NCBI GenBank assembly: GCA_965229115.1
Contig: CBDDIR010000003.1
Coordinates: forward strand, 1,612,001-1,676,000
Length of the DNA: 64,000 nt
Reading direction: 5' to 3'
Source: UBA7672 sp965229115
GTDB taxonomy: Bacteria; Pseudomonadota; Alphaproteobacteria; Caulobacterales; Hyphomonadaceae
Shown one piece after another: positions 54,417 through 63,526 of the stretch (within the stretch, counting starts at the first letter, position 1; each line of letters opens with the position of its first letter). A program made the translations under genes and the position numbers. Under the pieces are notes generated by a model that saw only the letters and a list, made by a program, of their open reading frames with translations, was not told where the DNA came from and did not search any database.

Positions 54417-56579
54417 CTACGGAGTCAGCGGCGTGACTTCCGCCGTATGCGTTTCGATCTGCTTCCGCTGCAACCAGAGTTCGCGGAACTGATGGTCCGA
54501 CAGCATCTGCAACTGGTCGCTGTAGTGCTTCGTGCCGGGCTGCCGTGAGTTGCCATAGCTCATCAGGCCGTAGGCTTTGATCGGCGTCGAAAACTCGATC
54601 ATTCCCACCCAGGTTTCGCCATGCTGCGGATAGCGATGCCCCGATGCATCGAGCGGTCCCCACGTGATGACGCGGAATGGTCCAAGCCCGCCGACATGCC
54701 CATCGCCGGGAGCATCGACGTCGCCAAGTTTGAAGCGTGAGACGTCGCCGAACGGCCGATCGATCGCGCCATACTTCGTCTTGGTCGCTGCAATTGCCTT
54801 CTTCAGCATCTCCACAGCCGCCGTCGGATCCTTGATGCCGGAAGGCGTGGACGTCGCCTTCTCGGCGGAGAAGGGGACGGCGTAGTTCGACGTGTCGCCA
54901 AAGCGCGGGCCAGCAAACAACCGCGCCCATTCCTCAAACAGCAACCCAGCACGGGTGTCCTTCGAATAATTGTGATCCCATTCGCTCAGCAGCTTCACCG
55001 CTGCGATCACCTCCGCATCCGTCTCCGATTTGGCGGCCGCGATCAGATCCGGAAGCGTGCGGTCCGCGAGCAGGGACCGCGTCGAGAGTTTGAGCGCCAT
55101 GAACTTTTCGAAATCGATCTTCTCGTTCTCCACGATCATCTTCAGCGCATTCTGCGAGCGCATGGACTCCGGCGCACTCACCGCCGCGAGATAGGGCGGA
55201 TAATCGGACGCCTTGATCGGCGTAGGCCAGGACGGGAACCAGGGCGCATCGTTGGTATTCTGCACGAACCCGGCTTCGGGATCTGTCACTCGCGGTAAAT
55301 CCTCATACGCATGCGTCTCGGTCCACAGATACTCCGAGCTGTCCCCCGGCACGAGGCCTTGCCAGAAGGGCAGGTCGCCAGACTTCCGCTTCGGCGCAAG
55401 GCCGTTGAACACATACTCGATGTGGCCATCCCGATCCGCATAGCTGATATTGAACGTCGGCACCTGAAGCCGCTTCATCGCAGCCGTGAAGTCCTCATAT
55501 GACTTCGCCGTCACCATATCGAAATATTGGTGCAGCATCCCGGGCCGATCCAGCCCCGCAACACGCAGTGCCGTCGCCGTCCCGTCCTTGCGCTCGAACA
55601 CCGGCCCATGGACGGTCGACTTCACCTCGATCGTCTTCTCCGCCAGCGTGCCGTCGGCACTGCGAACCTTGTAGCTCGCCTGACGCGTCGTGAACGGCAT
55701 GACCTTGCCGTCGAACACATAGCCGCCGTCCTTCAGCGTCAGCTTGTAGTTGGTCGAACCCACCATGCCGTTGACGGTGTTGGAAATCCCCATCTGCTGG
55801 TTGAACGCAAAGCGGATGATCGGCAGACCGATCTGCGTCGCGCCATAAGTCTCGAAATCGGGCCCCACAAGGTGCGCTTCGTAATAGATAAAATACCCCG
55901 TGTCCCATGACAGGTGCGGGTTCTGCAGCAGCATCGTCGTGCCATTGGCCGTCTTCTTCGGCCCCACAGCCCAGGTGTTCGAACCATCCTCGCCCAGCGA
56001 CACATCCTTGATGCCAAGCTCTTCATCGGATGGTTCGCCTTCGCCACCACCACGTCCCGGCGGCGCCACGTACACAAAGTTCATCAGGCGATGTGCATGC
56101 GCCACCACATCCAGGCCGGATACCGGCAGCACCTGCCGAACGTCCGCGCCGATCTGGTCCGGATGAGCCGCCGCATAATCGTTCATGCCCTTGGCGAACG
56201 CATCGAGGTTGGCTTTGAACGCCGGCTCTTGCGCGTCATACCATTGCTTCGCGCGACCCGGCACATCGTTCTTGATCAGATAGACCGCCGTGTCCTCATA
56301 CTTCTCGCCCCAATACTCGGCGCCCTTGGCGCGCGACTCTCCATACAGCCGCAATATCTCGTTCGCGTGGCTCTGCGCCTGCGCATAGCCGAAGCCATAG
56401 AACACAGCGGCGGTGTTCTTCCCGAACACGTGGGGCACGCCATAGGTGTCCCACAATATCTCGTTCTTCGTCGGCGCAGGCTGAACATATTGATGCGCCG
56501 GCGCAATCGCACAGCTCGTGAACGAAACCGTCGCCGTGGCGAGCAGCAACGCCGCCAGTGTCCGTCTCGCAATCTTCAT
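54417..56579 (-). CDS. Penicillin/AHL-acylase family Ntn hydrolase, exported
   Basis: 720-aa precursor of a two-chain amidase. The N-terminus has a signal peptide and a lipobox-like LATATVSFTSC. The alpha chain (WDTYGVPHVFGKNTAAVFYG, then FGYAQAQSHANEILRLYGES) precedes the autocleavage site: LGEDGSNTWAVGPKKTANG, where Ser200 would become the beta-chain N-terminal nucleophile. Further family motifs are MLLQNPHLSWDTGYFIYYEA and MGISNTVNGMVGST. Members cleave the side chain of beta-lactams or the acyl chain of N-acyl homoserine lactones, or other amides. Periplasmic. The specificity here cannot be read. Convergent with the large receptor, with a bidirectional terminator in between. Confidence 0.92.
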   Translation of the reverse strand: MKIARRTLAALLLATATVSFTSCAIAPAHQYVQPAPTKNEILWDTYGVPHVFGKNTAAVFYGFGYAQAQSHANEILRLYGESRAKGAEYWGEKYEDTAVYLIKNDVPGRAKQWYDAQEPAFKANLDAFAKGMNDYAAAHPDQIGADVRQVLPVSGLDVVAHAHRLMNFVYVAPPGRGGGEGEPSDEELGIKDVSLGEDGSNTWAVGPKKTANGTTMLLQNPHLSWDTGYFIYYEAHLVGPDFETYGATQIGLPIIRFAFNQQMGISNTVNGMVGSTNYKLTLKDGGYVFDGKVMPFTTRQASYKVRSADGTLAEKTIEVKSTVHGPVFERKDGTATALRVAGLDRPGMLHQYFDMVTAKSYEDFTAAMKRLQVPTFNISYADRDGHIEYVFNGLAPKRKSGDLPFWQGLVPGDSSEYLWTETHAYEDLPRVTDPEAGFVQNTNDAPWFPSWPTPIKASDYPPYLAAVSAPESMRSQNALKMIVENEKIDFEKFMALKLSTRSLLADRTLPDLIAAAKSETDAEVIAAVKLLSEWDHNYSKDTRAGLLFEEWARLFAGPRFGDTSNYAVPFSAEKATSTPSGIKDPTAAVEMLKKAIAATKTKYGAIDRPFGDVSRFKLGDVDAPGDGHVGGLGPFRVITWGPLDASGHRYPQHGETWVGMIEFSTPIKAYGLMSYGNSRQPGTKHYSDQLQMLSDHQFRELWLQRKQIETHTAEVTPLTP

Positions 56580-56762
56580 GTGCAGCCGCCTCGCCAGGGT
56601 TGAAGGTCTCCGCGAGCTAACCGGTTTTGACCGACGTCACTACGCAACCCGCCCCGGAGGCTCAACAAACCGCTCGCCAAGCCGCATGGCGCCAAAGTCT
56701 TGTACAGCCAGCGTCGGAATGCGGCGCCGTTAGGCGGCCGGGCAGGGCATCTCGCCGCGGCT

Positions 56763-57998
56763 CTATTCCACGCCCGTGAAGGTCAGCTTCTGCACGCGCC
56801 GCCCGGTATTCACCTCGCTGACATAGAGATTGCCCTTCGAGTCGATGTCGATCGAATGCAGCCAGGTGAACTGCCCCGCCTGACGCCCGATCCGCCCGAT
56901 CGCAGCAACCGGCACATGCGTTTCGCGCAGCAGGATCCAGATCCGCGCATTCATCATGTCCGCGACATAGAGATACTTTCCATCCGGCGAGACAGCGATA
57001 TCCGTCACCGTCCGCGTGCCGCCCGTCTCGCCCGCAATCACTACGTCGCGCACAAACGTCAGCGCCCCTCCGGCTTCCTGCTTGTAGAGCTGCGCGCGAT
57101 TGTTGCGCCGGTCGCAGACATAGACATGCCCATCGCCCGTCGGCACCACGCAATGCACGATATCGCCATAGCTGCGCGAATCCGGATCGGCCCCGCCATC
57201 ATTCGTGCTGGTCGCCTGGCTCTGATCGAAATTCCCTTCGCGGCTGGCGCCCGCCGGAGCCTCGCCATAAGCGCCCCAATAACCGGTGAAGGCGCCGCCC
57301 TCCGAATTGAACCGGATAACACGCTTGTTGATGTATCCGTCCGCGATCAGCACCTGGCCATTGCCATGATAGACATCCGCTGGGTTGCCCAGCGCCGCCT
57401 GATCCGCATTGCCGCCGGTCACGCCCTTGCGTCCGAACGCGCGGATGAACTTTCCATCCGCGGTGAAGTTCAGAACGGCATGGTCGCCATCGCCATTCCC
57501 GCCGAACCACACCGTCTTGTCGCTGTCGACAAACACGCCGTGAATGCTCGCCGGCCACTGGTTCACGCCTTCGATCACCGGCCCCGTCTCAGGCCCGCCC
57601 CAGCCCGCGAGATATTTCCCGTCGTTCGAAAACCGCACCACCGTCGGCGCCGGTTTGCAGCACACCGCGCTCGGCGGATTGGTCGCCAGCCCCGTATCCG
57701 TCGCCGTCAGCGAATGCGGACGATGCACAACCCACACGTCGTCATCATCATCCACCGCAACGCCCGACACCTGACCCAACAACAGGTCAGGCGGCATCAC
57801 CGGCCAACCTGCATCCACCTTGAAACGCGGATAGGGCTGGCCCTGCGCCAGCACCACAGTCTCCAGTTCAACCAACCCGGGCTGACCCGCAGGCGCCGCG
57901 GCCATCACGGGCGTCTGCGTGCAGGCGCACAGCAACAGCACGCCAGCGAACGCACCCGCGCACAGTCCCGCACGCGCCGTCCGGTTGGTCCACGTCAT
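56763..57998 (-). CDS. NHL-repeat lipoprotein (amidating-lyase-like beta-propeller)
   Basis: 411-aa exported protein. ATG 57998 follows GGAGCGATTTA; a longer frame upstream lacks support. Signal peptide with lipobox LLLCAC (Cys about 21). The body is a six-bladed NHL propeller (LLGQVSGVAVDDDDDVWVVH, NQWPASIHGVFVDSDKTVWF, NPADVYHGNGQVLIADGYIN, TDIAVSPDGKYLYVADMMNA, HSIDIDSKGNLYVSEVNTGR) resembling peptidyl-alpha-hydroxyglycine lyase-type proteins. It may bind a protein or peptide at the surface; lyase activity is not shown. Same strand as the acylase, separated by 183 bases, so possibly not co-transcribed. Confidence 0.8.
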   Translation of the reverse strand: MTWTNRTARAGLCAGAFAGVLLLCACTQTPVMAAAPAGQPGLVELETVVLAQGQPYPRFKVDAGWPVMPPDLLLGQVSGVAVDDDDDVWVVHRPHSLTATDTGLATNPPSAVCCKPAPTVVRFSNDGKYLAGWGGPETGPVIEGVNQWPASIHGVFVDSDKTVWFGGNGDGDHAVLNFTADGKFIRAFGRKGVTGGNADQAALGNPADVYHGNGQVLIADGYINKRVIRFNSEGGAFTGYWGAYGEAPAGASREGNFDQSQATSTNDGGADPDSRSYGDIVHCVVPTGDGHVYVCDRRNNRAQLYKQEAGGALTFVRDVVIAGETGGTRTVTDIAVSPDGKYLYVADMMNARIWILLRETHVPVAAIGRIGRQAGQFTWLHSIDIDSKGNLYVSEVNTGRRVQKLTFTGVE

Positions 57999-58211
57999 TA
58001 AATCGCTCCGCTGCACATCTCTGGCTAGCATCGAATTCAGCATGGCAATGTGATGCTTCAAGGCACACACGCGAGCGTGACCAAAGGCCTGTGGCGTAAT
58101 GCTTATTCTGGTGAAGTTTGCATCGCCGCCGCTCGACCTGCACGCACTTCGCGCGCGAGCCCGCAAGCGCCTCCCTTGCTTTCAGCACCCGGCTCGTCGC
58201 ATACGGGCGGC

Positions 58212-58469
58212 ATGGGACAGGGCAAGCACGCCACAGCCTCGCAGGAACGCCGTGTAAAACGGCTGGGGTATCGCTACGGCGTGCTGCTGATGAAGTGCGC
58301 CAAGCCCTTCGGCAAGGTCGCCGAACATGGCGGCTACATGCTGCGCATGGAAGAGACGCGTAAGATCGTCTTCGGCAATGATGGCTACGAGTATTCGGCC
58401 ACGCTCGACGAGATCGAAACCTTCCTCGAAGCCCAGCCGAAATACCGCGAGGACGACAGCGAAGACTAG
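58212..58469 (+). CDS. Hypothetical protein (85 aa)
   Basis: Small basic-then-acidic protein: MGQGKHATASQERRVKRLGY, RYGVLLMKCAKPFGKVAEHG, GYMLRMEETRKIVFGNDGYE, ending in YREDDSED. ATG 58212 preferred; the frame upstream is not protein-like. One base before the next gene's start, so probably one operon with the PLP enzyme. No family recognised; a soluble alpha/beta protein is likely. Confidence 0.6.
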   Translation: MGQGKHATASQERRVKRLGYRYGVLLMKCAKPFGKVAEHGGYMLRMEETRKIVFGNDGYEYSATLDEIETFLEAQPKYREDDSED

Positions 58470-58470
58470 C

Positions 58471-59574
58471 ATGGCGAATGACCAGGCCTGGCGCCGACGC
58501 GCCCTTGAACTCATCCGCGCCGATCTTCATCGCTCGGCCGATACGCACATGATCCGTCTCGCCCTGCCGCAACTGCCGGGCGTCACCATCTACCTCAAGG
58601 ACGAAACCACCCATCCCTCCGGCAGCCTCAAGCACAGGCTCGCGCGCTCGCTTTTCCTTTACGGGTTGGCGAATGGCTGGATCCGCGAAGGTCGGCAACT
58701 GATCGAAGCATCGTCCGGCTCGACCGCAATTTCCGAAGCATACTTCGCCCGCCTCATCGGCTCGCCCTTCGCGGCCGTCCTCCCGGCGGATACGGCCAAG
58801 CGGAAGGTCGAAGCCATCGAAGCGCAGGGCGGACGCGTCTATCGCGTCGAGAACGCACGCGAGGTCGTCCCGCATTGCGTTGAACTTGCCCGAACATGCG
58901 GCGGCCTGTTCCTCGACCAGTTCACCTTTGCCGAACGTGCGGTCGACTGGCGCGGCAACAACAACATCGCTGAAAGCATGTTCGAGCAGATGGCGCTCGA
59001 GCCGCATCCGGTCCCGGCATGGATCGTGGTCGGCGCCGGCACCGGCGGCACATCTGCAACGGTCGGCCGCTACATCCGCTACCAGCCGCATCTGGTTGAA
59101 GCGGTGAAGCTCTGCGTCGTGGACCCTGAAGGCTCGGCTTTTTTCCCGGCCTTCGAAACCGGCGACATGACGAAGACAGGGCAGGCAAGCCCTGTCGTCG
59201 AAGGCATCGGCCGTCCGCGCGTGGAAGGCTCGTTCATGCCGGACGTGATTGACCGCATGATCGCCGTGCCAGACACCGCCTCAGTCGCAGGCTGCCATTG
59301 GCTCGAGCGCGTATTGGGCCGTCGCTGCGGCCCCTCCACCGGAACGAACATTGTCGGCGCGCTGACGCTCGCCGCAGAAATGATCGCGCGCGGAGAGCAG
59401 GGATCAATCGTCACGCTGATCTGCGACAGCGGCGAGCGCTATGCCGACACGATCTATGATGCAGCATGGCTCAAAACGAAGGGCGTCGACATCCTGCCAT
59501 GGATGCAGCGCTTCCAGGCGCTAAACGATAGCGGCGATTGGTCAGCCGAAGGCCTCGCGCAAGCGCACCGGTAA
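58471..59574 (+). CDS. Cysteine-synthase-like PLP-dependent enzyme (fold type II)
   Basis: 367-aa cytosolic enzyme. The PLP Lys is Lys54 in DETTHPSGSLKHRLARSLF; the substrate loop EASSGSTAISEAYFARLIGS, the phosphate-binding VGAGTGGTSATVGRYIRYQP and the C-terminal RRCGPSTGTNIVGALTLAAE follow in the order of O-acetylserine sulfhydrylase/cystathionine beta-synthase relatives. It is longer than CysK (about 310), as in the PLP-dependent cysteine synthase family of alphaproteobacteria. It could make Cys, or act as a desulfhydrase or serine/threonine-type deaminase. ATG 58471 is 1 base after the stop of the 85-aa gene. Confidence 0.88.
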   Translation: MANDQAWRRRALELIRADLHRSADTHMIRLALPQLPGVTIYLKDETTHPSGSLKHRLARSLFLYGLANGWIREGRQLIEASSGSTAISEAYFARLIGSPFAAVLPADTAKRKVEAIEAQGGRVYRVENAREVVPHCVELARTCGGLFLDQFTFAERAVDWRGNNNIAESMFEQMALEPHPVPAWIVVGAGTGGTSATVGRYIRYQPHLVEAVKLCVVDPEGSAFFPAFETGDMTKTGQASPVVEGIGRPRVEGSFMPDVIDRMIAVPDTASVAGCHWLERVLGRRCGPSTGTNIVGALTLAAEMIARGEQGSIVTLICDSGERYADTIYDAAWLKTKGVDILPWMQRFQALNDSGDWSAEGLAQAHR

Positions 59575-59585
59575 TCGCTATCGAG

Positions 59586-59954
59586 CTACGACTCTTTCGG
59601 CAGCTTCGTAAACGCGCCGAGCTGGCAGGATGTGGCGTCATCCTTCACATAGATCGTCTGTTCGTTGGAGCAGACCATCATCCCGCGCACTTCCCACGTG
59701 AATCCGTCCTGGAATTTCAGGCTCGGGCATTTGCGCGGAAGCTTGTTCACCCACTTGTCGCCATTGCGCATCTCGAAGCGGATTTCCTCGTCGCTGACGA
59801 TATCCTGCTTCGCGATGTCAGTGGGACGGATGCAGGCGCGCGAGCTGCTGTCTGCCTGTTGCGTGCCTGTAGCCGCCGGCTCGGAAGACGTGCAGGCGGC
59901 GAGGCCCGCGGTCATCGCAACAACTGCGGTCGCAAAACGCATTCCGGTGAACAT
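59586..59954 (-). CDS. Small hypothetical lipoprotein (122 aa)
   Basis: Exported lipoprotein: signal peptide (MFTGMRFATAVVAMTAGLAA) with lipobox GLAAC, Ser/Ala/Gln linker, then a Cys-containing domain (RACIRPTDIAKQDIVSDEEI, RFEMRNGDKWVNKLPRKCPS, WEVRGMMVCSNEQTIYVKDD, SCQLGAFTKL). Four cysteines after the lipid Cys suggest two disulfides. ATG 59954 has a strong GGAGGA site 6 bases upstream. Convergent with the PLP enzyme, separated by 11 bases. Function unknown; similar small DUF6491-like lipoproteins exist in alphaproteobacteria. Confidence 0.75.
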   Translation of the reverse strand: MFTGMRFATAVVAMTAGLAACTSSEPAATGTQQADSSSRACIRPTDIAKQDIVSDEEIRFEMRNGDKWVNKLPRKCPSLKFQDGFTWEVRGMMVCSNEQTIYVKDDATSCQLGAFTKLPKES

Positions 59955-60097
59955 GGCAGTCCTCCATGCCGCTGACGGGCAGGGATGAACATACTCCACC
60001 GCGCCCGGCATTCCATCCCGCCCGGTGAATTGTGCAGCTTGTGAATTGTAATGCCTTCCTGCTGGCGCCTGCGCGCAGATGCTGGTCAATGTCCCGC

Positions 60098-60451
60098 ATG
60101 AGCAAAACCCTCACCATCTACGGCCTCTCCACCTGCGACACGACACGCGCAGCCCGCAAATGGCTCGACGCGCAGGGTCACAAATATGCTTTCCACGATG
60201 TGCGCGCCGATGGCCTCACCAAATCCCTTGTCGAGTCGTGGGTGAAGGAACTCGGCTGGGAGAAGGTTCTCAACAAGGCCAGCACCACCTGGCGCGAACT
60301 TCCCGAGAAGGAAAAAGCGGGCGTGGACGAGAAGAAAGCCGTCGCGCTTCTGCTGGCTCATCCCACGCTCGTGAAGCGCCCCGTGCTCGATCGCGGCGGC
60401 CAACTCTCGCTCGGCTTCAAGCCTGATGCATGGGCCAAGCTGTTTGCGTGA
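60098..60451 (+). CDS. ArsC/Spx-family (YffB-like) protein
   Basis: 117-aa thioredoxin-fold protein. It begins MSKTLTIYGLSTCDTTRAAR: one Cys (Cys12) at the N-terminal active position of the ArsC family, without the CxxC of Spx. KWLDAQGHKYAFHDVRADGL and KEKAGVDEKKAVALLLAHPT and KRPVLDRGGQLSLGFKPDAW are the family's conserved blocks (TLVKRPVL contains the cis-Pro region). Members are arsenate reductases or glutathione-dependent regulators; YffB-like is most likely here. ATG 60098 chosen; ATG 60089 also possible. Single gene. Confidence 0.85.
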   Translation: MSKTLTIYGLSTCDTTRAARKWLDAQGHKYAFHDVRADGLTKSLVESWVKELGWEKVLNKASTTWRELPEKEKAGVDEKKAVALLLAHPTLVKRPVLDRGGQLSLGFKPDAWAKLFA

Positions 60452-60525
60452 AACGCTCGAAAAGCCCTGATCTGACTGGGTCTTTTCCAAACATACGACA
60501 AAGTTTCGTTGACGAAGGAGCGCTA

Positions 60526-60540
60526 GAACAAATATAGAAC
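60526..60540. promoter_or_regulatory. LexA/SOS box (GAAC-N7-GAAC)
   Basis: GAACAAATATAGAAC matches the alphaproteobacterial LexA direct repeat exactly. It lies 20 bases before the radical SAM start. A possible promoter, TTGACG (60509-60514) with TATAGA (60533-60538) 18 bases on, would be covered by it. Confidence 0.8.
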
Positions 60541-60559
60541 GACGAATAAGGAGTCGCCC

Positions 60560-61783
60560 GTGGATGAGTCGCTCAATCGCAAGCTGCGCATTCTCGCGGA
60601 CGCTGCCAAATACGATGCCTCCTGCGCCTCTGCCGGCGCCAAGAAGCGCAAGGCGGGCCCCAAAGGTCTTGGCTCCACGGACGGCAACGGCATCTGCCAC
60701 GCCTACACGCCCGACGGCCGCTGCGTGTCGCTGCTCAAAATCCTGCTGACCAACTACTGCCTGTTCGATTGCGCCTACTGCATCAACCGTCGTTCATCCA
60801 ACGTCGAACGCGCGCGCTTCACTGTCGATGAAGTCGTGAAGCTCACCATCGAATTCTACAAGCGCAACTACATCGAGGGCCTGTTCCTCTCCTCCGGCAT
60901 CATCCAGACGCCGGACTATACGATGGAGCAGATGATCCTCGTCGCGAAGAAGCTGCGCAAGGAGCAGGGCTTCGCTGGCTACATCCACCTCAAGACCATC
61001 CCCGAAGCCAGCCCCTGGCTCATCGAACAAGCCGGCCTCTGGGCTGATCGCCTCTCGATCAATCTCGAACTCCCCACGAACGACAGCCTGAAAGCCTACG
61101 CGCCCGAGAAAGACGGTGACTCGATCACCAGCGCGATGGACCAGATGGGCGAGCGCATCGCGGAATCGCGCGAAGAGACCTCCCGCCACGCCCGCAAGTT
61201 CGCCCCCGCAGGCCAGAGCACGCAGGTTATCGTCGGCGCCGACGCCACCAACGACGCAGACATGCTCGCCACCAGCGCCAGGCTCTACGGCAGCTACGGC
61301 CTCTCGCGCGTCTATTACTCCGCCTTCAGCCCCATCCCCGAAGCCAGCAGCGCGCTGCCGGTAAAGCCCCCGCCGCTTCAGCGCGAGAACCGTCTCTACC
61401 AGGCCGACTGGCTCTTTCGTTATTACGGCTTCGGCGTCGACGAGATCGCCTCCGGCGGCGAGGCTGGCATGCTCGATCTCGAGATCGACCCCAAGCTCGC
61501 CTGGGCCCTCAAGAACCGCGACCGCTTCCCAGTCGACGTCAACACCGCCGACCGCGAAGCGCTCCTGCGCGTCCCCGGCCTCGGCGTCCGCGCCGTCGAC
61601 CGCATCATCATCGCCCGCCGCCACACGCAGCTGCGCCTCGACGACATCGCCCGCGTCTGCGCCGGCCTCAAGCGCGTCCGCCCCTTCATCATCGCCCTCG
61701 ACTGGCGCCCCACCGCCGAGACCGACCGCATCGACCTGCGCCAACGTCTCGCCCCGCAACCCACGCAACTCAGCCTCTTCTGA
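60560..61783 (+). CDS. Putative DNA modification/repair radical SAM protein (TIGR03916-like)
   Basis: 407-aa radical SAM protein of the family paired with UdgX/DUF4130 genes. The cluster motif is Cys67, Cys71, Cys74 in LTNYCLFDCAYCINRRSSNV. GLFLSSGIIQTPDYTMEQMI, LHLKTIPEAS-like IHLKTIPEASPWLIEQAGLW and ADRLSINLELPTNDSLKAYA are family blocks. The C-terminus carries a helix-hairpin-helix (NTADREALLRVPGLGVRAVD, RIIIARRHTQL), a common DNA-binding element. The start is GTG 60560 after AAGGAG; LexA box just upstream. Its stop overlaps the next start by one base. Probably repairs or modifies a base by radical chemistry; substrate unknown. Confidence 0.9.
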   Translation: MDESLNRKLRILADAAKYDASCASAGAKKRKAGPKGLGSTDGNGICHAYTPDGRCVSLLKILLTNYCLFDCAYCINRRSSNVERARFTVDEVVKLTIEFYKRNYIEGLFLSSGIIQTPDYTMEQMILVAKKLRKEQGFAGYIHLKTIPEASPWLIEQAGLWADRLSINLELPTNDSLKAYAPEKDGDSITSAMDQMGERIAESREETSRHARKFAPAGQSTQVIVGADATNDADMLATSARLYGSYGLSRVYYSAFSPIPEASSALPVKPPPLQRENRLYQADWLFRYYGFGVDEIASGGEAGMLDLEIDPKLAWALKNRDRFPVDVNTADREALLRVPGLGVRAVDRIIIARRHTQLRLDDIARVCAGLKRVRPFIIALDWRPTAETDRIDLRQRLAPQPTQLSLF

Positions 61784-63231
61784 TGGACCCCACCGCCCAC
61801 CAGCACATCGAACTCAAAGGCGGCGCCGACCTCCAGGGCTTCCGCCAGGCGCTGCGCATTCTCTCCTGGTCCAACATCCCCAGCGAGCAAGTCACCTGGC
61901 GCTCCAGCGACGCCCCCGACCTCTTCGGCGGCGGTCAGCTCCCATCCGCCTACGGCACAGCCGGCAAACCTATCATCCTCCCGCGCAGCGTCGCAGAGCT
62001 CATCCGCCTCGTCGTCTGCCACACCGACCCGCAGAAATACGCGCTGCTCTACGAACTGATCTGGCGCATGCGCCGCCCCAAGGATCCGCAAACCCACCTG
62101 CACCTGATCGCCACCGATCCGCTGGTCTCGAAACTCACCGGCATGGCCAAGGCCATCCGCCGCGACCTGCACAAGATGCACGCCTTCGTCCGCTTCCGCG
62201 AATTCAACGACCCCGCTACCGGCCCGCGCTACATCGCGTGGTTCGAACCCGACCACTACATCATCGAGGAGACCGCCAACTTCTTCGTCGACCGCTTCAC
62301 CTCGATCGACTGGGCGATCATCACCCCCAAAGGCTCGCTCTGGTGGGATCGCTCCGAACTCGCCATCGGCCCGCCGGGCACAAAGGCTGACGCGCCCGTA
62401 GCGGATGCGTTCGAACTCGGCTGGCGCACCTACTACGAAAGCACGTTCAACCCCGCGCGCACCAACCTAAACCAGATGCGCCAGCACATGCCCAAGAAGT
62501 ACTGGAAGAACCTCCCCGAAACCCAGGCCATCCCGGCGCTCATCCAGGCAGCCGCCTCCCGCGTCGATCAGATGATCGAGCAAGTGCCCGCCATGCCCGC
62601 CAGGCGCAATCCGGCCAAAGCCGTCGCCGCCATGGCGGAGCAGAGCCCCGCCACGCTCGACGAACTCAACCGCATCATCATCGACAGCGATCCCTTCGTC
62701 GAAGGTTCGGACAAAGCCATCCTCGGCGAAGGCCCCATGCAGCCCGCCATAGCCTTCGTCGGCGAACAGCCCGGCGATCAGGAAGACCTGCAAGGCCGCC
62801 CCTTCGTCGGTCCCGCCGGCCAGCTCTTCGATCGCGCCCTCGCCGAAGCCGGCATCGTTCGCCACAAGGCCTACGTCACCAATGCGGTGAAGCACTTCAA
62901 ATATGTCCAGCGCGGCAAGCGCCGTATCCACCAGTCGCCCACCGCCGGCGAGATCAAGCACTATCGCTGGTGGCTCCAGAAGGAGCTCGACTTCGTCCAG
63001 CCGAAATTCGTCGTCGCCCTCGGCGCCTCAGCCGCCCAGGCGCTCGAGGGCAGGGCGCTGACCATTCGCGACAATCGGGGCCTGCATACGTTCGCCGCCA
63101 TGCACGATCAGCCCGGCTTCATCACCGTCCACCCTTCATCCTTGCTGCGCCAGCAGACGATCGAGGATCGCGAGCGCGAGTACGAAGCCTTCGTGTCTGA
63201 CCTGAAACGCGTCCACGCGATGATGGCCTGA
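61783..63231 (+). CDS. UdgX-type uracil-DNA glycosylase fused to TIGR03915/DUF4130 domain
   Basis: 482-aa fusion. The N-terminal half (FRQALRILSWSNIPSEQVTW; LLYELIWRMRRPKDPQTHLH; HAFVRFREF) is the DUF4130/TIGR03915 domain. The C-terminal half (from about residue 315) is UdgX: GEQPGDQEDLQGRPFVGPAG (Fe-S/uracil pocket motif A, start residue 327), KRRIHQSP with His383, and TVHPSSLLR. In characterised UdgX the His of the KRRIH loop forms a covalent bond to the excised uracil site, trapping it. Cys ligands for the 4Fe-4S cluster are not obvious in the usual positions. SOS-inducible via the LexA box at 60526. Confidence 0.92.
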   Translation: MDPTAHQHIELKGGADLQGFRQALRILSWSNIPSEQVTWRSSDAPDLFGGGQLPSAYGTAGKPIILPRSVAELIRLVVCHTDPQKYALLYELIWRMRRPKDPQTHLHLIATDPLVSKLTGMAKAIRRDLHKMHAFVRFREFNDPATGPRYIAWFEPDHYIIEETANFFVDRFTSIDWAIITPKGSLWWDRSELAIGPPGTKADAPVADAFELGWRTYYESTFNPARTNLNQMRQHMPKKYWKNLPETQAIPALIQAAASRVDQMIEQVPAMPARRNPAKAVAAMAEQSPATLDELNRIIIDSDPFVEGSDKAILGEGPMQPAIAFVGEQPGDQEDLQGRPFVGPAGQLFDRALAEAGIVRHKAYVTNAVKHFKYVQRGKRRIHQSPTAGEIKHYRWWLQKELDFVQPKFVVALGASAAQALEGRALTIRDNRGLHTFAAMHDQPGFITVHPSSLLRQQTIEDREREYEAFVSDLKRVHAMMA

Positions 63232-63526
63232 TCGACTGGCTTGCTCGCTGGCGTCCGACGCATCCCGCAATTTGCCCCCGGCAAACGCTCGCAAACAGCA
63301 ACTCGGCCAGCTCAAAGCCGCGGCCAGAATGTCGCGCCCGCACCTCCAAAGCCGTCTCATTCTGGCCCTGTTGTGCATGCATAAAGGCGATGTCGGACGC
63401 GCCGCCTGACACACCAATGCAATGAACTCGGCGTAATGCCGCAGGGTATGGACGAAACACTAACTCGGCCCTATGTACCCGGCACATCTCCCAACCAACG
63501 ATTCACCGTTGATTCCGAAAGCCTAG
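63232..63526. other. Intergenic region before DUF6481-like gene
   Basis: About 295 bases; I see no gene, hairpin or regulatory repeat that I can support. Confidence 0.5.

Noticed and set aside
60452..60500. AAAAGCCC...GGGTCTTTT as a terminator after the ArsC-family gene
   Set aside because: The stem is short and broken; support is too weak for a feature.
60794..61768. A 324-codon antisense frame, Gly/Ala/Val/Asp-rich
   Set aside because: Antisense shadow of the radical SAM gene; low complexity.
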